Notes: generated by a model not told the origin, from the sequence alone. A stretch of DNA of 61,861 nt from B16-G9 sp964455635 (GCA_964455635.1 CAYVWX010000001.1:1-61861); one strand, 5' to 3'; shown: positions 44,235-53,396, counted from the first letter of the stretch. Translations and numbers: made by a program.

Positions 44235-45608
44235 ATGGAAAAAGTAAAAGAATACATTGAAAAAAACAAAGAACGTTTTCTAAATGAGCTATTTGAAATA
44301 ATCAGGATTCCTTCCATAAGCTCGCAGGTTGAACACAAATCGGATATGATTCGCACTGCCGAAGCTTATAAATCGGCGTTATTAAAGGCGGGTGTTGACA
44401 AAGCGGTGGTGATGCCCACCGAAGGCAATCCGGTGGTGTATGCCGAAAAAACGGTTGACCCCGCCAAGCCGACAGTATTGGTGTATGCTCATTATGACGT
44501 TATGCCCGTTGACCCCATTGACCTGTGGGATTCGGCGCCGTTTGAACCGGAAATTCGTGACGGGAAAATCTGGGCACGGGGTGCCGATGATGATAAAGGC
44601 CAGGGGTTTATGCATGTTAAGGCTTTTGAGGCACTGGTTGCCAATGGTAAACTTCCGGTAAACGTTAAGTTTATGATTGAAGGTGAAGAGGAGATAGGCT
44701 CGGTGAGTTTGGGGGCTTTTTGTGAGGCGCATAAAGAGATGCTGAATGCCGATATTATTTTGGTTTCGGATACCGGAATGATAGCACCCGATGTTCCTTC
44801 TATCACGACGGGATTGCGCGGTCTTGCCTATTGGGAAGTGGAGGTTACGGGGCCTAACCGCGATTTGCACTCGGGGCTGTTTGGCGGTGCCGTGGCAAAC
44901 CCCATTAATGTATTGGCAAAAATGATTGCACAGGTTACCGACGAAAACAATCATATCACCATTCCCGGTTTTTATGATGATGTGTTGGAGGCTACTGACG
45001 AAGAACGCCGGCTGTTAAACCTTGCACCTTTTAATATAGAGGAGTACAAAAAAGCCATTGGTGTGGATGAGTTAAGTGGCGAAAAAGGATATACTACGTT
45101 GGAACGTACCGGCATTCGTCCCAGTTTTGATGTTTGCGGTATTTGGGGCGGTTATACGGGCGAAGGTGCCAAAACAGTACTTCCTTCAAAAGCTTATGCC
45201 AAAATTTCGTCACGATTGGTACCAAATCAAAATCATGAAAAAATAGCAAAGCTGTTTGAAGAGTATTTTACCGGTATTGCTCCCAAATCGGTAAAAGTTA
45301 AAGTAACCACCCTTCACGGAGGACAGGCCTATGTTTGTCCCATTGATTTGCCGGCGTACAAAGCTGCCGAAAAAGCCTATCATAAAATATATGAAAAAAT
45401 GCCTGTGCCCACACGCAGCGGAGGTAGTATTCCCATTATCTCTACTTTTGAAAATATTTTGGGTATCAAGTCGATACTAATGGGCTTTGGCCTTGAAGAT
45501 GATGCCATTCACTCACCCAATGAAAACTATCCGCTGGAAAACTTTTATAACGGAATAGAAACCATTACCTGGTTTTACCGGTTTTTTGAGGAAGAGTGTA
45601 AACAATAA
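44235..45608 (+). CDS. M20-family dipeptidase
   Basis: The 457-residue product is a metal-dependent dipeptidase of the M20 family, close to the carnosinase/CNDP group. Metal-site motifs are YAHYDVMPV with the first histidine and aspartate, ARGADDDKGQG with the bridging aspartate, and EGEEEIGS with the catalytic glutamate. SDTGMIAPD and SGGSIPII follow in the lid and C-terminal parts. The open frame extends another 71 codons upstream, but these codons are repeat array (44038-44164) plus an AT-rich leader. The ATG at 44235 is chosen because MEKVKEYIEKNKERFLNELF is a typical start. No signal peptide is present, so it is cytoplasmic. It ends at a strong terminator. Confidence 0.92.
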   Translation: MEKVKEYIEKNKERFLNELFEIIRIPSISSQVEHKSDMIRTAEAYKSALLKAGVDKAVVMPTEGNPVVYAEKTVDPAKPTVLVYAHYDVMPVDPIDLWDSAPFEPEIRDGKIWARGADDDKGQGFMHVKAFEALVANGKLPVNVKFMIEGEEEIGSVSLGAFCEAHKEMLNADIILVSDTGMIAPDVPSITTGLRGLAYWEVEVTGPNRDLHSGLFGGAVANPINVLAKMIAQVTDENNHITIPGFYDDVLEATDEERRLLNLAPFNIEEYKKAIGVDELSGEKGYTTLERTGIRPSFDVCGIWGGYTGEGAKTVLPSKAYAKISSRLVPNQNHEKIAKLFEEYFTGIAPKSVKVKVTTLHGGQAYVCPIDLPAYKAAEKAYHKIYEKMPVPTRSGGSIPIISTFENILGIKSILMGFGLEDDAIHSPNENYPLENFYNGIETITWFYRFFEEECKQ

Positions 45609-45621
45609 TATTTATTATTTT

Positions 45622-45652
45622 AAAACCGTAATTGATTTATTACGGTTTTTTT
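45622..45652 (+). terminator. Rho-independent terminator of the dipeptidase gene
   Basis: An 11-bp stem, AAAACCGTAAT and ATTACGGTTTT, with a 6-base loop, is followed by a run of T. It lies 14 bases after the stop. Confidence 0.88.
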
Positions 45653-45687
45653 GATTAATTTTATAGCGAACATTTAAAACCGATTCA

Positions 45688-46599
45688 TTGAAAAACGACA
45701 TTATACTTCAGGTTAACGGATTGTCGAAATCCCTTAAAGGCATGCCGGTACTTTCTGACTTTAACATGGAAATTTTTGAAGGCGATATCTGTGCCGTCAT
45801 AGGCCCTAATGATTCCGGAAAAACCATGTTGCTGCGGGCTATTGCCGCTCTAATCACCCCTGACAAAGGTAAAATTGAAATATTTGGTAAAAAACTTATC
45901 CCCAACAGGGCAGCCATTTTGTCAAAAGTGGGGTTTCTTATCGACGAGCCGGTTTTTTACAACCATCTTACCCTGTTCGATAATCTTTTGTTTTTTTCCA
46001 GATACTCGGGAGGAGAAAAGAATAATGAGGAGATAAACCGCGTGCTGAAGCTGGTGGGACTTTCCGAACAGTCGGATGAACGGGTTGGAAGACTGGCTTC
46101 GGGCGACCGTAAAAAGCTGGCCATTGCCATGGCAATATACAACAATCCACCTTTAATTATTTTGGATGAACCTTTTAGCTCGTTGGATGTAAAAAGCTTT
46201 GGGGAAATTAAAAACCTGCTGAAAAATATAAACAAGGAGTTGGGGACTACTATTGTACTTGCTTCTAAGAGGTTGGCTGAGTTGCAAGGTTTTGTTAACC
46301 GAATTGTGTTGATGGAAGGAGGCCGGTTGATTTCGGAAGGAAATGTTGATGAACTGGAGGGACGCAGCAATGTGGGGCTGGTAATAGAAACGGATAACCC
46401 CGCAAAAGCCCTTACATTGATAAAAGAAAGTGATCTGCCTATTGACAGGGTTACCCTGAAAGACGGACAGGTGAGGGTTGCCTGCGAAAGGAAAGTGATT
46501 CCGTTTATTAATGAGTATTTAATAGTGTCGGAAGTGCAGGTATTTATGTTGCGGCCTGACGATTCAATTTTAAGTTATTATCTCACCTTTACCGAATAA
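45688..46599 (+). CDS. ABC transporter ATP-binding protein
   Basis: The 303-residue ATPase subunit has Walker A GPNDSGKT near residues 38-45, the signature LASGDRKKLAIAMAI near 131-145 (in place of LSGGQ), and Walker B LIILDEPFSSLD near 153-164. It starts with TTG, as no ATG occurs between the terminator and the conserved IILQVNGLSK. A C-terminal domain of about 80 residues follows the ATPase core, as in ABC-2 exporters. The permease gene begins directly after its stop. Substrate unknown; the LolA-like third gene suggests envelope lipid or lipoprotein handling, as inference. Confidence 0.9.
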   Translation: MKNDIILQVNGLSKSLKGMPVLSDFNMEIFEGDICAVIGPNDSGKTMLLRAIAALITPDKGKIEIFGKKLIPNRAAILSKVGFLIDEPVFYNHLTLFDNLLFFSRYSGGEKNNEEINRVLKLVGLSEQSDERVGRLASGDRKKLAIAMAIYNNPPLIILDEPFSSLDVKSFGEIKNLLKNINKELGTTIVLASKRLAELQGFVNRIVLMEGGRLISEGNVDELEGRSNVGLVIETDNPAKALTLIKESDLPIDRVTLKDGQVRVACERKVIPFINEYLIVSEVQVFMLRPDDSILSYYLTFTE

Positions 46600-47436
46600 A
46601 TGACTATGATGTTACAAGAAATTTATAAAATGTTTGCCCGTCCCTACGCAAAAATTGTTTTGCTGGTCATTTTTATTTTAATGCTGCTTTTTAGTTTTGC
46701 ATTTGCCTTCGAGGGACAGGAATATTACGATTCGCTTTTAAATACCTTTGGAAAAGGGGTGTCGTTTGAAGGCAAACTTATCAATGGAAACCTGTTTGCT
46801 TTTCAGCTGTTCCATGTGTTATGGCTGTTTGTGGCTCTGATGGTTGTTTTTGTTACCGGTGGAATGATTTCGGAAGAAAAAGCCGGGGGAACACTTCGCA
46901 TGGTACTGTCGCGAAAAATTTCAAAAACAGGTTTTTTAACAGCACGCTTTGCCGCTTCGGCATTGTTTGTTTTTATTGTGGTGGCTTTTATGGCGTTACT
47001 CAGCCTTGGGGGAGGATTGGCGCTGTTTGGCAGTGGCGAATTGCTGGCCTTCGACAATGGTAAGTTTTCTGTTTTAACAGCCAATCAGGCGTTGTTGAGT
47101 TTTGGGGTTGCTTACACCTTTTACTTTTTAATACTTTTGACAATAGCAGCACTGTCTATGCTCTTTTCGGTACTTTATAACAACAGTGTCAAGGCGGTTC
47201 TTGTAACGGTTTCGGTAATTGTTACGTTTTATTTTATTTCAACCCTGGAGCTTTCGCTGTTCGATAATGTTAAACCGTTTTTGTTCACCTCTTATTTTTC
47301 GGCGTGGCCGCAGTTTTTTACAACACCTGTGGACTGGATGAAATTAACGTTCGATGCCATTGTATTGGTAGTTCATATTTTGGTGTTCTACATTGCTTCA
47401 GTGATGATTTTTAACAAACAGGAGATTTTAAATTAA
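46600..47436 (+). CDS. ABC-2 type permease
   Basis: The 278-residue protein has six predicted membrane segments, the first near residues 17-33 (AKIVLLVIFILMLLFSF), and a signature of ABC-2 permeases GGMISEEKAGGTLRMVLSRKISKTGFLTARF. It forms the membrane pore for the ATPase encoded just upstream (no spacer) and is followed one base later by the LolA-like gene. Substrate unknown. Confidence 0.88.
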   Translation: MTMMLQEIYKMFARPYAKIVLLVIFILMLLFSFAFAFEGQEYYDSLLNTFGKGVSFEGKLINGNLFAFQLFHVLWLFVALMVVFVTGGMISEEKAGGTLRMVLSRKISKTGFLTARFAASALFVFIVVAFMALLSLGGGLALFGSGELLAFDNGKFSVLTANQALLSFGVAYTFYFLILLTIAALSMLFSVLYNNSVKAVLVTVSVIVTFYFISTLELSLFDNVKPFLFTSYFSAWPQFFTTPVDWMKLTFDAIVLVVHILVFYIASVMIFNKQEILN

Positions 47437-47437
47437 T

Positions 47438-48118
47438 ATGAAAAAATATTTATTTCATACTATTTTGCTTTTTGTAAGCCTGTTTTGTTCGGCAATGGCT
47501 TTTGCCCAGTCAACCGATGCTTTTTCGTATGTTGAAAAGTACAATCAAAAATTGGATAGCATTAAAAATTATCAGGCGGTTTTTACCGTTACCTCTTCCA
47601 TTCCTTTATTAAAAATACCGGTTACCAAAGGAAAACTGTTTTTTAAGTGGCCGGTTCATTATTCGGTGTCAACCTATCAGTTTACGGTTTTACCCAAACA
47701 GAAATTAACCCCCATAACACGATTTTTAAGCCGTTCTGATTTTAAAGCCGTTGATAAAGGTTTGGAGTTGGTAAATCATTACAATTGCAAGGTTATTGAA
47801 CTGGTTCCATACGATACACTGTCGGAGGTTTCGCAATACACTATCTGGGTTGATACTGTTAATTACATGGTGCGAAGAGTATTTGTTTCGGAAAAAGACG
47901 GTGGCGAATATGTATATCACTACCGGTATAAAAATAGTTCCGATTTATTGCCCTCACGGTTGCTTTATACATTTAATTATACCCTGCCGCATGTGCAAAA
48001 TATTTTGTTAAATCCGGTGGCATTACACAGCAAAGTGGAGAGTTCGAAGGTTTATGAAGGAAAAATAACCATCGACTTTAAATATTCCGGCATCCGGCAT
48101 CTCGGTGACCAAAATTAA
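47438..48118 (+). CDS. secreted LolA-like protein
   Basis: The 226-residue product has a signal peptide (MKKYLFHTILLFVSLFCSAMAFAQ) and a body with long amphipathic strands: YNQKLDSIKNYQAVFTVTSS, KGKLFFKWPVHYSVS and VDTVNYMVRRVFVSE. This fits the LolA/LolB-like fold seen in outer-membrane lipoprotein-sorting proteins and DUF1571-type proteins. The fold is inferred from pattern, not from a sharp motif. Its location, one base after an ABC permease gene, suggests that the three proteins act together at the cell envelope. Confidence 0.72.
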   Translation: MKKYLFHTILLFVSLFCSAMAFAQSTDAFSYVEKYNQKLDSIKNYQAVFTVTSSIPLLKIPVTKGKLFFKWPVHYSVSTYQFTVLPKQKLTPITRFLSRSDFKAVDKGLELVNHYNCKVIELVPYDTLSEVSQYTIWVDTVNYMVRRVFVSEKDGGEYVYHYRYKNSSDLLPSRLLYTFNYTLPHVQNILLNPVALHSKVESSKVYEGKITIDFKYSGIRHLGDQN

Positions 48119-48226
48119 TTGACCCGGAGGCTGTTAACTGTTGTTACTATTTTAGGATGCAAATAGGTGTGAACACAAAAATTATATACGCAAACCATCA
48201 TAATACAAACTATAAACCAATAAGTT

Positions 48227-50317
48227 ATGAAAAATGTAATTATTCTGATTTCCATTATTTTTTCTATGGTGTCAGCCAAGGCACAATCCGAATGGCAAAT
48301 GCTTACGCCATCGCCCACCGTTAATACTTTAATTGGTGATTATTTTCTGTCGGAAGATACGGGGTGGGTGGTAGGCCATGAAGGTCTTATCATGCATACC
48401 ACCGACGGGGGCACTACCTGGGAAACACAGCATCAAAATTCTAATCAATCGTTGTGGAGCATATTTTTTATTGATGACAGCGAAGGCTGGGCAGTAGGTT
48501 GGAGCACTATCTTACATACTACCAATGCAGGCCAGACATGGGAGCCTCAGGTAAAGCCCGCTTATATGACCGATTTAACCGATGTCTATTTTATTAATCA
48601 CGATACGGGATGGATTGTGGGAACCTATAAATATATTTTTAAAACTACCGACGGAGGAAATACCTGGGTAAAAAAGTTGTCGGATTTTTATAGTGATAAA
48701 TCTTTTTGGAGTGTAAGCTTTTGCGACGACATGCATGGTTGCGCCGTGGGCGGAAAGCTGTCGGGTAACGATAACGGACTGCTTATGATTACCAACGACG
48801 GCGGTGAAACATGGATTGACAAAACACCTGAAAATGCCTATGAGTTTAAAAAAGTTACCTTTACAGGTATGGATACGGCCTGGGTGTGCGGCGGCGACGG
48901 CCAGCTGCTTAAAACTGTTGATGGTGGCAACAACTGGATTGATTATCATGTTAATAATTACGATACTTATAACGATATCCATTTTTTTGATGCGCAACAC
49001 GGAGTGGTTTTGCTCTATGGTGAAGTAAAGCAAACCTTTGACGGCGGCCAAACATGGGATTCCACTACTTACATAAACTCCTCTACGTTTCGCGCCTTTG
49101 CCAGCGGAGGTAATAACCATTTGGTGGCCGTGGGCTTTTCAGGGGTTATTCAAAAATCACTGGATGGCGGTTCAACCTGGCAATCACTAAAAAAAGGTGG
49201 CGACTTTCCTTTTAAAAATATTGGCTTTTTCAATGCTCAGGACGGATTAGCAATCGAAGGTTATTCCTATAGCACATCGGATTTGTTGCGCTCCTCCGAC
49301 GGGGGCAATACCTGGGAGCAGGACACGGCTTTGGGTAACGGCCCCTTTTATCAAATGCAGGTACTCGGGCAACAGTGTTTTTTGCTTAACAATCAATCGG
49401 AAATAGTGAAATCGGACGACGGAGGTCAGACATGGACAATAACCGGCGCACCTTTTAATCCATACTATTACGATATGCAATTTACCGACGGCTTTACGGG
49501 TTATTTGTGTGGCGACAGCAGTGTTTTGGTAAAAACTACTGATGGTGGTGTTAATTGGCAAACCGTCAGCTTTAGCAACTATTACAAGTTTACCGGCATG
49601 TTTTTTCTAAACGAAAACAGGGGCTGGCTGATTGATGCCGCCGGTAAAACCATATTACGTACTAAAACAGGGGGCGGCGACTGGTATTTAACGCAACTTG
49701 TTGAAGATGGGTTTGTTTTTAATCCGGTTGATCTCTTTTTTGTAAATCAACAGGTGGGGTATGTTTCTACCGGCGAAGGTGTTTTGTTTAAAACTGTTGA
49801 TGGCGGCGACAACTGGAGTGAGCTTTTTACTTTTGGCGGTTCTCTTTCGTCGAAAATTTGGTTTGTTAACGAGCAGGAAGGATGGTACACTACATCAGCT
49901 AAAGTTTACCATACCTACGACGGAGGGCAAACATGGATTAATCCCGAACATTTTGGTGATGTGTTTATCAGAAATCTTTTCTTTTTTGACAACGGACAGG
50001 GCTGGCTTTGTGGTACACACGGATTGGTGGCCTGGCACAGCTCATGGGTAAATATCAACGAAACTCAGAAACCCGCTCCGGTAGTTAATATTTCGCCTAA
50101 CCCTGCTGTGGGCTCCGTTACGGTAAGCCTTGCCGGCCAAAAAGAGATTAATGCGGTAAAAGTATTTAATATGGCGGGTCAGGAAGTTATAAATCATAGA
50201 GGCTTAAAGGCAACCGGCTCTTATCAGTTTGATGTGGAGAACCTGAAACCGGGCACCTATATAATTAAGGTGTTTTTACAAAACGAAGAGCGTCTTGCAA
50301 AGCTGATAGTTCAGTAG
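48227..50317 (+). CDS. YCF48-like propeller protein with T9SS type A tail
   Basis: The 696-residue secreted protein starts with a signal peptide (MKNVIILISIIFSMVSAKAQ). About 13 blade motifs of the form TTDGGxTW follow (for example TTDGGTTWE, TNDGGETWI, SSDGGNTWE, TYDGGQTWI), with GWxVG-type segments between, giving two seven-bladed or one large propeller of the YCF48/BNR kind. The last 75 residues (VVNISPNPAVGSVTVSLAG, VKVFNMAGQEV, GTYIIKVFLQNEERLAKLIVQ) are a T9SS type A sorting domain. The role is unknown. The function of YCF48/Hcf136 in photosystem II assembly should not be carried over here. Confidence 0.88.
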   Translation: MKNVIILISIIFSMVSAKAQSEWQMLTPSPTVNTLIGDYFLSEDTGWVVGHEGLIMHTTDGGTTWETQHQNSNQSLWSIFFIDDSEGWAVGWSTILHTTNAGQTWEPQVKPAYMTDLTDVYFINHDTGWIVGTYKYIFKTTDGGNTWVKKLSDFYSDKSFWSVSFCDDMHGCAVGGKLSGNDNGLLMITNDGGETWIDKTPENAYEFKKVTFTGMDTAWVCGGDGQLLKTVDGGNNWIDYHVNNYDTYNDIHFFDAQHGVVLLYGEVKQTFDGGQTWDSTTYINSSTFRAFASGGNNHLVAVGFSGVIQKSLDGGSTWQSLKKGGDFPFKNIGFFNAQDGLAIEGYSYSTSDLLRSSDGGNTWEQDTALGNGPFYQMQVLGQQCFLLNNQSEIVKSDDGGQTWTITGAPFNPYYYDMQFTDGFTGYLCGDSSVLVKTTDGGVNWQTVSFSNYYKFTGMFFLNENRGWLIDAAGKTILRTKTGGGDWYLTQLVEDGFVFNPVDLFFVNQQVGYVSTGEGVLFKTVDGGDNWSELFTFGGSLSSKIWFVNEQEGWYTTSAKVYHTYDGGQTWINPEHFGDVFIRNLFFFDNGQGWLCGTHGLVAWHSSWVNINETQKPAPVVNISPNPAVGSVTVSLAGQKEINAVKVFNMAGQEVINHRGLKATGSYQFDVENLKPGTYIIKVFLQNEERLAKLIVQ

Positions 50318-50500
50318 CATTTTTAATAATCGCTTGTTTGAAGTTTTTTATATTGCATTTGAAAGAATACCAATTTCATAAATTAATTCACTATAAAACA
50401 CTCATGAATAAGTTTTTAAACACACACGAGGATAATTTTAAATATCGTAAAAACCCTCCCTGTGTACAGATTGAATATAAGTGTTTTACAGAGTTATAAT

Positions 50501-50752
50501 CAGATAAAACATCCCTGCCGGCAAGTCGCCACACAAAAGCATGATTATTTGTAAGTTGCCATATTTATACTGCCCTTTCAGGGCGCATGATGGATTTAGG
50601 AGGAATTCAAAAGGCGGTGCCTTTTGTTGAAATAGGTTGCCCTTACAGGGCGCAACAAAAAACTGTGATAATACAATGTGTAATAATATATTACAAAATT
50701 ATTAACAAATGAAACATCCATGGCGGTTAGTCGTCACACAGAAACATGATTA
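50501..50752 (+). repeat. 47-base imperfect direct repeat, two copies
   Basis: Copies at 50501-50547 and 50706-50752 match at 38 of 47 positions, both running CA(G/A)AT.AAACATCC to CATGATTA. Only the first 13 bases recur a third time at 50978-50990, around the start codon of the arylsulfotransferase-like gene. The copies flank the hairpin group at 50571-50654. Confidence 0.7.
50571..50654 (+). repeat. hairpin pair TGCCCTTnCAGGGCGCA with an inner hairpin
   Basis: The 17-base motif TGCCCTTTCAGGGCGCA (50571-50587) recurs with one change (A for T) at 50638-50654; each can form a short GCCCT/AGGGC stem. Between them a perfect 8-bp stem CAAAAGGC/GCCTTTTG with a 3-base loop sits at 50608-50626. The region has no coding frame. 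Confidence 0.7.
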
Positions 50753-50756
50753 AAAA

Positions 50757-50803
50757 GCTCCGTTAGGAGCGAAATATTTATAGCCTCGGGTGTTAACCCG
50801 GGG
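50757..50803 (+). repeat. double hairpin GCTCC/GGAGC and CCTCGGGT/ACCCGGGG
   Basis: GCTCC (50757-50761) pairs with GGAGC (50766-50770). Sixteen bases of mostly A/T later, CCTCGGGT (50784-50791) pairs with ACCCGGGG (50796-50803) with one G-U pair. Such double-hairpin intergenic elements recall dispersed repeats of Bacteroidota genomes, as far as I can remember; no further copy is in this window. Confidence 0.6.
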
Positions 50804-50892
50804 TAAAGAAAAACCCAAGACCGGTTTTGGCGTGATTTTCGATGGCGAAGCCGAAAATCATGACAAAACATAAAGAACATATTAACAGATTA

Positions 50893-50960
50893 ACCCTGTG
50901 GAATAGTTTTCAAGTTCCACAGGGTAAACCAAGTGGAATAGTTTTCAAATTCCACAGGGT
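50893..50960 (+). repeat. tandem palindromic repeats ending TTCCACAGGGTAAA
   Basis: Unit 1 has an 11-bp stem, ACCCTGTGGAA (50893-50903) and TTCCACAGGGT (50915-50925), with an 11-base loop. Unit 2 (50933-50960) repeats the GTGGAATAGTTTTCAA core and TTCCACAGGGT end but has a shortened left arm. A more degenerate copy lies at 53491-53530. The unit ends 20 bases before the next start codon. Confidence 0.75.
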
Positions 50961-50980
50961 AAATATAAAATTATAAACAG

Positions 50981-52696
50981 ATGAAACATCTTTTTCTTTT
51001 TTTATGGTTAATTTTGGTAGGTTTTAGTCCTGTTAAAGGACAGAATATACCTTTTTCTCTTCCCGACGGGTTTCCGGGAGTTGAGGTTTCGGGCCATACC
51101 GCCAATCTTCAGGGCTCTTATTTTTTAAATACTTTCGGTGTGCATCCTTCGCACGATTCATCGTGGTTAATGATATTGGATACCACCGGATTTCCTTTGT
51201 TTTACCGAATGTTTCACACACTTAGTTCAAACTTTACGGTACAGGAAAATACAGGAACACTTACTTATTACAGTTTAAGCGATACTGCATATCATGAAAT
51301 GGATGGAAATTTTAACCTGATAAATATTTATAAGGCTAAAAACGGTTTCATCACCGATGGCCATGAACTGCGAATACAACCTGACAGCAGTTATTGGATT
51401 TTGGGTAAAGATATTCGGGTGATTGATATGAGTGTTCTTATTGAGGGTGGTAATCCTGCTGCCAACGTAACCGGCACCGTTATTCAGCACATCAGCAAAG
51501 CCGGAAACGTGCTGTTTGAGTGGAACAGCTGGGATCACTTTGATATTTTGGATGCCGACACCACCATCATTCACATCAAATCATCTAATTTTGACTTTTC
51601 TCATGGAAATGCTCTGGATATAGTTGATGATTCCACTATTCTGCTTTCTTCGCGCAGCTTAAATGAAATTACCAAAATTAATACAAATAACGGAAACATT
51701 ATATGGCGGTGGGGAGGAAAGCACAACCAATTTACCTGTTTAAATGATTCGGTGCCGTTTTATGCCCAGCATCATATTCGCTACAGAGGTAATGGAGTTT
51801 ATTCGCTTTTCGACAATGGAAATATGGTGCTTCGTCCCTATTCCAGGGCACTTGTTTATTCCCTTAACGAAGATGATAAAACCACAGAGGTAATCAGTGA
51901 TTTCAACCTTAACCATGAGGATTTTTCACGGGTGATGGGTTGTAATCAACTGCTTCCCAATGGTAATTATCAGGTGGGATGGTCATTAAATTTTGAGAAA
52001 AATGTACTTACCGAGTATGATACCGGTGGAAATACCGTTTTTTCAATGACAAGTGTTGATACTTTAGGATTGGTAAGTTACCGGGCGTTAAAGTACAATT
52101 GGACATCAACGGCCTTTGATGTTGATGAGGATACGCTTGAGTTTGAATCGTCTGTTGAATTGGGTGATACTGCTTTTGGTAGTGTGCACGTAACCAATAA
52201 TATGCAGGAAACGTTGTTGCTAAATGGATTTTATTGCACCGACAGTGCCTTTAGGGTTGCTACACCCCTGCCCATTACCCTTAATCCGGGTGAAACGGTA
52301 TCGGTAGATGTTTTATTTGCTCCCGACTCATCAATGTATTACAATTCGGTTTTGAGTTTGTTAAGCAGCAACGATACCAACCTTATTGGTCAACAAATCA
52401 GAGTAACCGGAACCGGTGAGCCCATGGGTGTCCGGAATTTTAATGTTGCTGAAAATAAACTTGTTGTTTATCCCAATCCGGCATCTAACAAGGTTTACGT
52501 CAGGTTTGATAATAAAAATGAGGTGGTTAAAAGTGTGGCTGTTTTTGATTTGTCAGGGCATCAGCTTATCTTGAAAAGAGAGATAAATACCACAAAAGCC
52601 GGACTGTTGGATGTGTCGGCATTACCGGGCGGAACCTATCTTATTAAGGTGATGTCTTCGGGAGGTATTCGGGCAGGTAAGATGGTTATTTTATAA
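50981..52696 (+). CDS. arylsulfotransferase-like secreted protein with T9SS type A tail
   Basis: The 571-residue product starts with a signal peptide (MKHLFLFLWLILVGFSPVKG). The body resembles aryl-sulfate sulfotransferase (ASST) propeller proteins: TDGHELRIQPDSSYWILGKD, FSHGNALDIVDDSTILLSSRSLNEITKIN and GNIIWRWGGKHNQF are typical. A domain of about 100 residues after it (VTNNMQETLLLNGFYCTDSAF) resembles HYDIN/choice-of-anchor D modules. The last 70 residues (LVVYPNPASNKVYVRF, VFDLSGHQL, GGTYLIKVMSSGGIRAGKMVIL) are a T9SS type A sorting domain. Family members with a catalytic histidine transfer sulfate between phenols; I cannot confirm the residue here, so activity is uncertain. Confidence 0.85.
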   Translation: MKHLFLFLWLILVGFSPVKGQNIPFSLPDGFPGVEVSGHTANLQGSYFLNTFGVHPSHDSSWLMILDTTGFPLFYRMFHTLSSNFTVQENTGTLTYYSLSDTAYHEMDGNFNLINIYKAKNGFITDGHELRIQPDSSYWILGKDIRVIDMSVLIEGGNPAANVTGTVIQHISKAGNVLFEWNSWDHFDILDADTTIIHIKSSNFDFSHGNALDIVDDSTILLSSRSLNEITKINTNNGNIIWRWGGKHNQFTCLNDSVPFYAQHHIRYRGNGVYSLFDNGNMVLRPYSRALVYSLNEDDKTTEVISDFNLNHEDFSRVMGCNQLLPNGNYQVGWSLNFEKNVLTEYDTGGNTVFSMTSVDTLGLVSYRALKYNWTSTAFDVDEDTLEFESSVELGDTAFGSVHVTNNMQETLLLNGFYCTDSAFRVATPLPITLNPGETVSVDVLFAPDSSMYYNSVLSLLSSNDTNLIGQQIRVTGTGEPMGVRNFNVAENKLVVYPNPASNKVYVRFDNKNEVVKSVAVFDLSGHQLILKREINTTKAGLLDVSALPGGTYLIKVMSSGGIRAGKMVIL

Positions 52697-52702
52697 TGCA
52701 AA

Positions 52703-52738
52703 AAAAAACCACGATTCTTTAAAAGGTCGTGGTTTTTT
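52703..52738. terminator. bidirectional terminator
   Basis: AAAAAACCACGA (52703-52714) pairs with TCGTGGTTTTTT (52727-52738), with A and T runs outward. It lies between the convergent arylsulfotransferase-like and lipoprotein genes. Confidence 0.88.
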
Positions 52739-52754
52739 CTTGTCCGAAATAACT

Positions 52755-53303
52755 TTATTGTAATGGAGAGGCTGTAATTTTTGAATCCAATATAATGTTA
52801 AAGGTAACATCAACGTTTGGCTGGTCCAGCGAACCGTCGATTGAAGCAAAAAGTGAATGTTGTGCCATCAGCGCACTTTCAACACCGGCCCATTCACCTT
52901 CGGTAACCTCTAAAATAGTAGTACCAACGGTTAACGGAAAATTGGTGGCATTGGCAGTAAACAGCGTGTCCTGTGTATTATTGTCTTTTACAACAAGATG
53001 GCCTTCGGTTAAAGTGGCATCCTGCGAAATGGATTTAATTTTTAAAGTAACTTTTTGAATGCTCCAGCTTACTAAATTGTCCCAATATTTGTTAATGTTT
53101 TCATCCGATGAAGGGTCAATAACGGCAGAGCCGCTAAAAGCGTAATCGCTTGTCCGGGTTTCGCCGGCTGATGTGGCACTGATATCGGAACTGAGCGATG
53201 CATCGAATGTTACGTTTCCGAGAGAGGAAACTTTGTCGCACGATGAAAAGGTTACCAACAGGGCACCAAAAACAATAACGGTTAATAATTTTAATTTGTT
53301 CAT
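52755..53303 (-). CDS. small outer-membrane or periplasmic lipoprotein, unknown role
   Basis: The 182-residue product starts MNKLKLLTVIVFGALLVTFSSC, a lipoprotein signal peptide with cysteine at position 22. The longest open frame adds 31 residues upstream, but they contain no sorting signal and overlap the -7 box TATATTTG. The mature part is polar and beta-rich (SWSIQKVTLKIKSISQD, HLVVKDNNTQDTLFTA, VDVTFNIILDSKI). I do not recognise a family. Confidence 0.75.
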   Translation of the reverse strand: MNKLKLLTVIVFGALLVTFSSCDKVSSLGNVTFDASLSSDISATSAGETRTSDYAFSGSAVIDPSSDENINKYWDNLVSWSIQKVTLKIKSISQDATLTEGHLVVKDNNTQDTLFTANATNFPLTVGTTILEVTEGEWAGVESALMAQHSLFASIDGSLDQPNVDVTFNIILDSKITASPLQ

Positions 53304-53342
53304 TAGAAATAGATGTTTGTTAAAAAATATTTTTTTCAGTGG

Positions 53343-53350
53343 CAAATATA
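53343..53350 (-). promoter_or_regulatory. -7 box for the lipoprotein gene
   Basis: The minus strand reads TATATTTG, 40 bases before the ATG at 53303, matching TAnnTTTG. It supports the shorter start. The -33 element is unclear. Confidence 0.4.
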
Positions 53351-53396
53351 AACGAAATTTATGAATGCGTTTGTGATGAGCCTTTCTGTTACGCAA

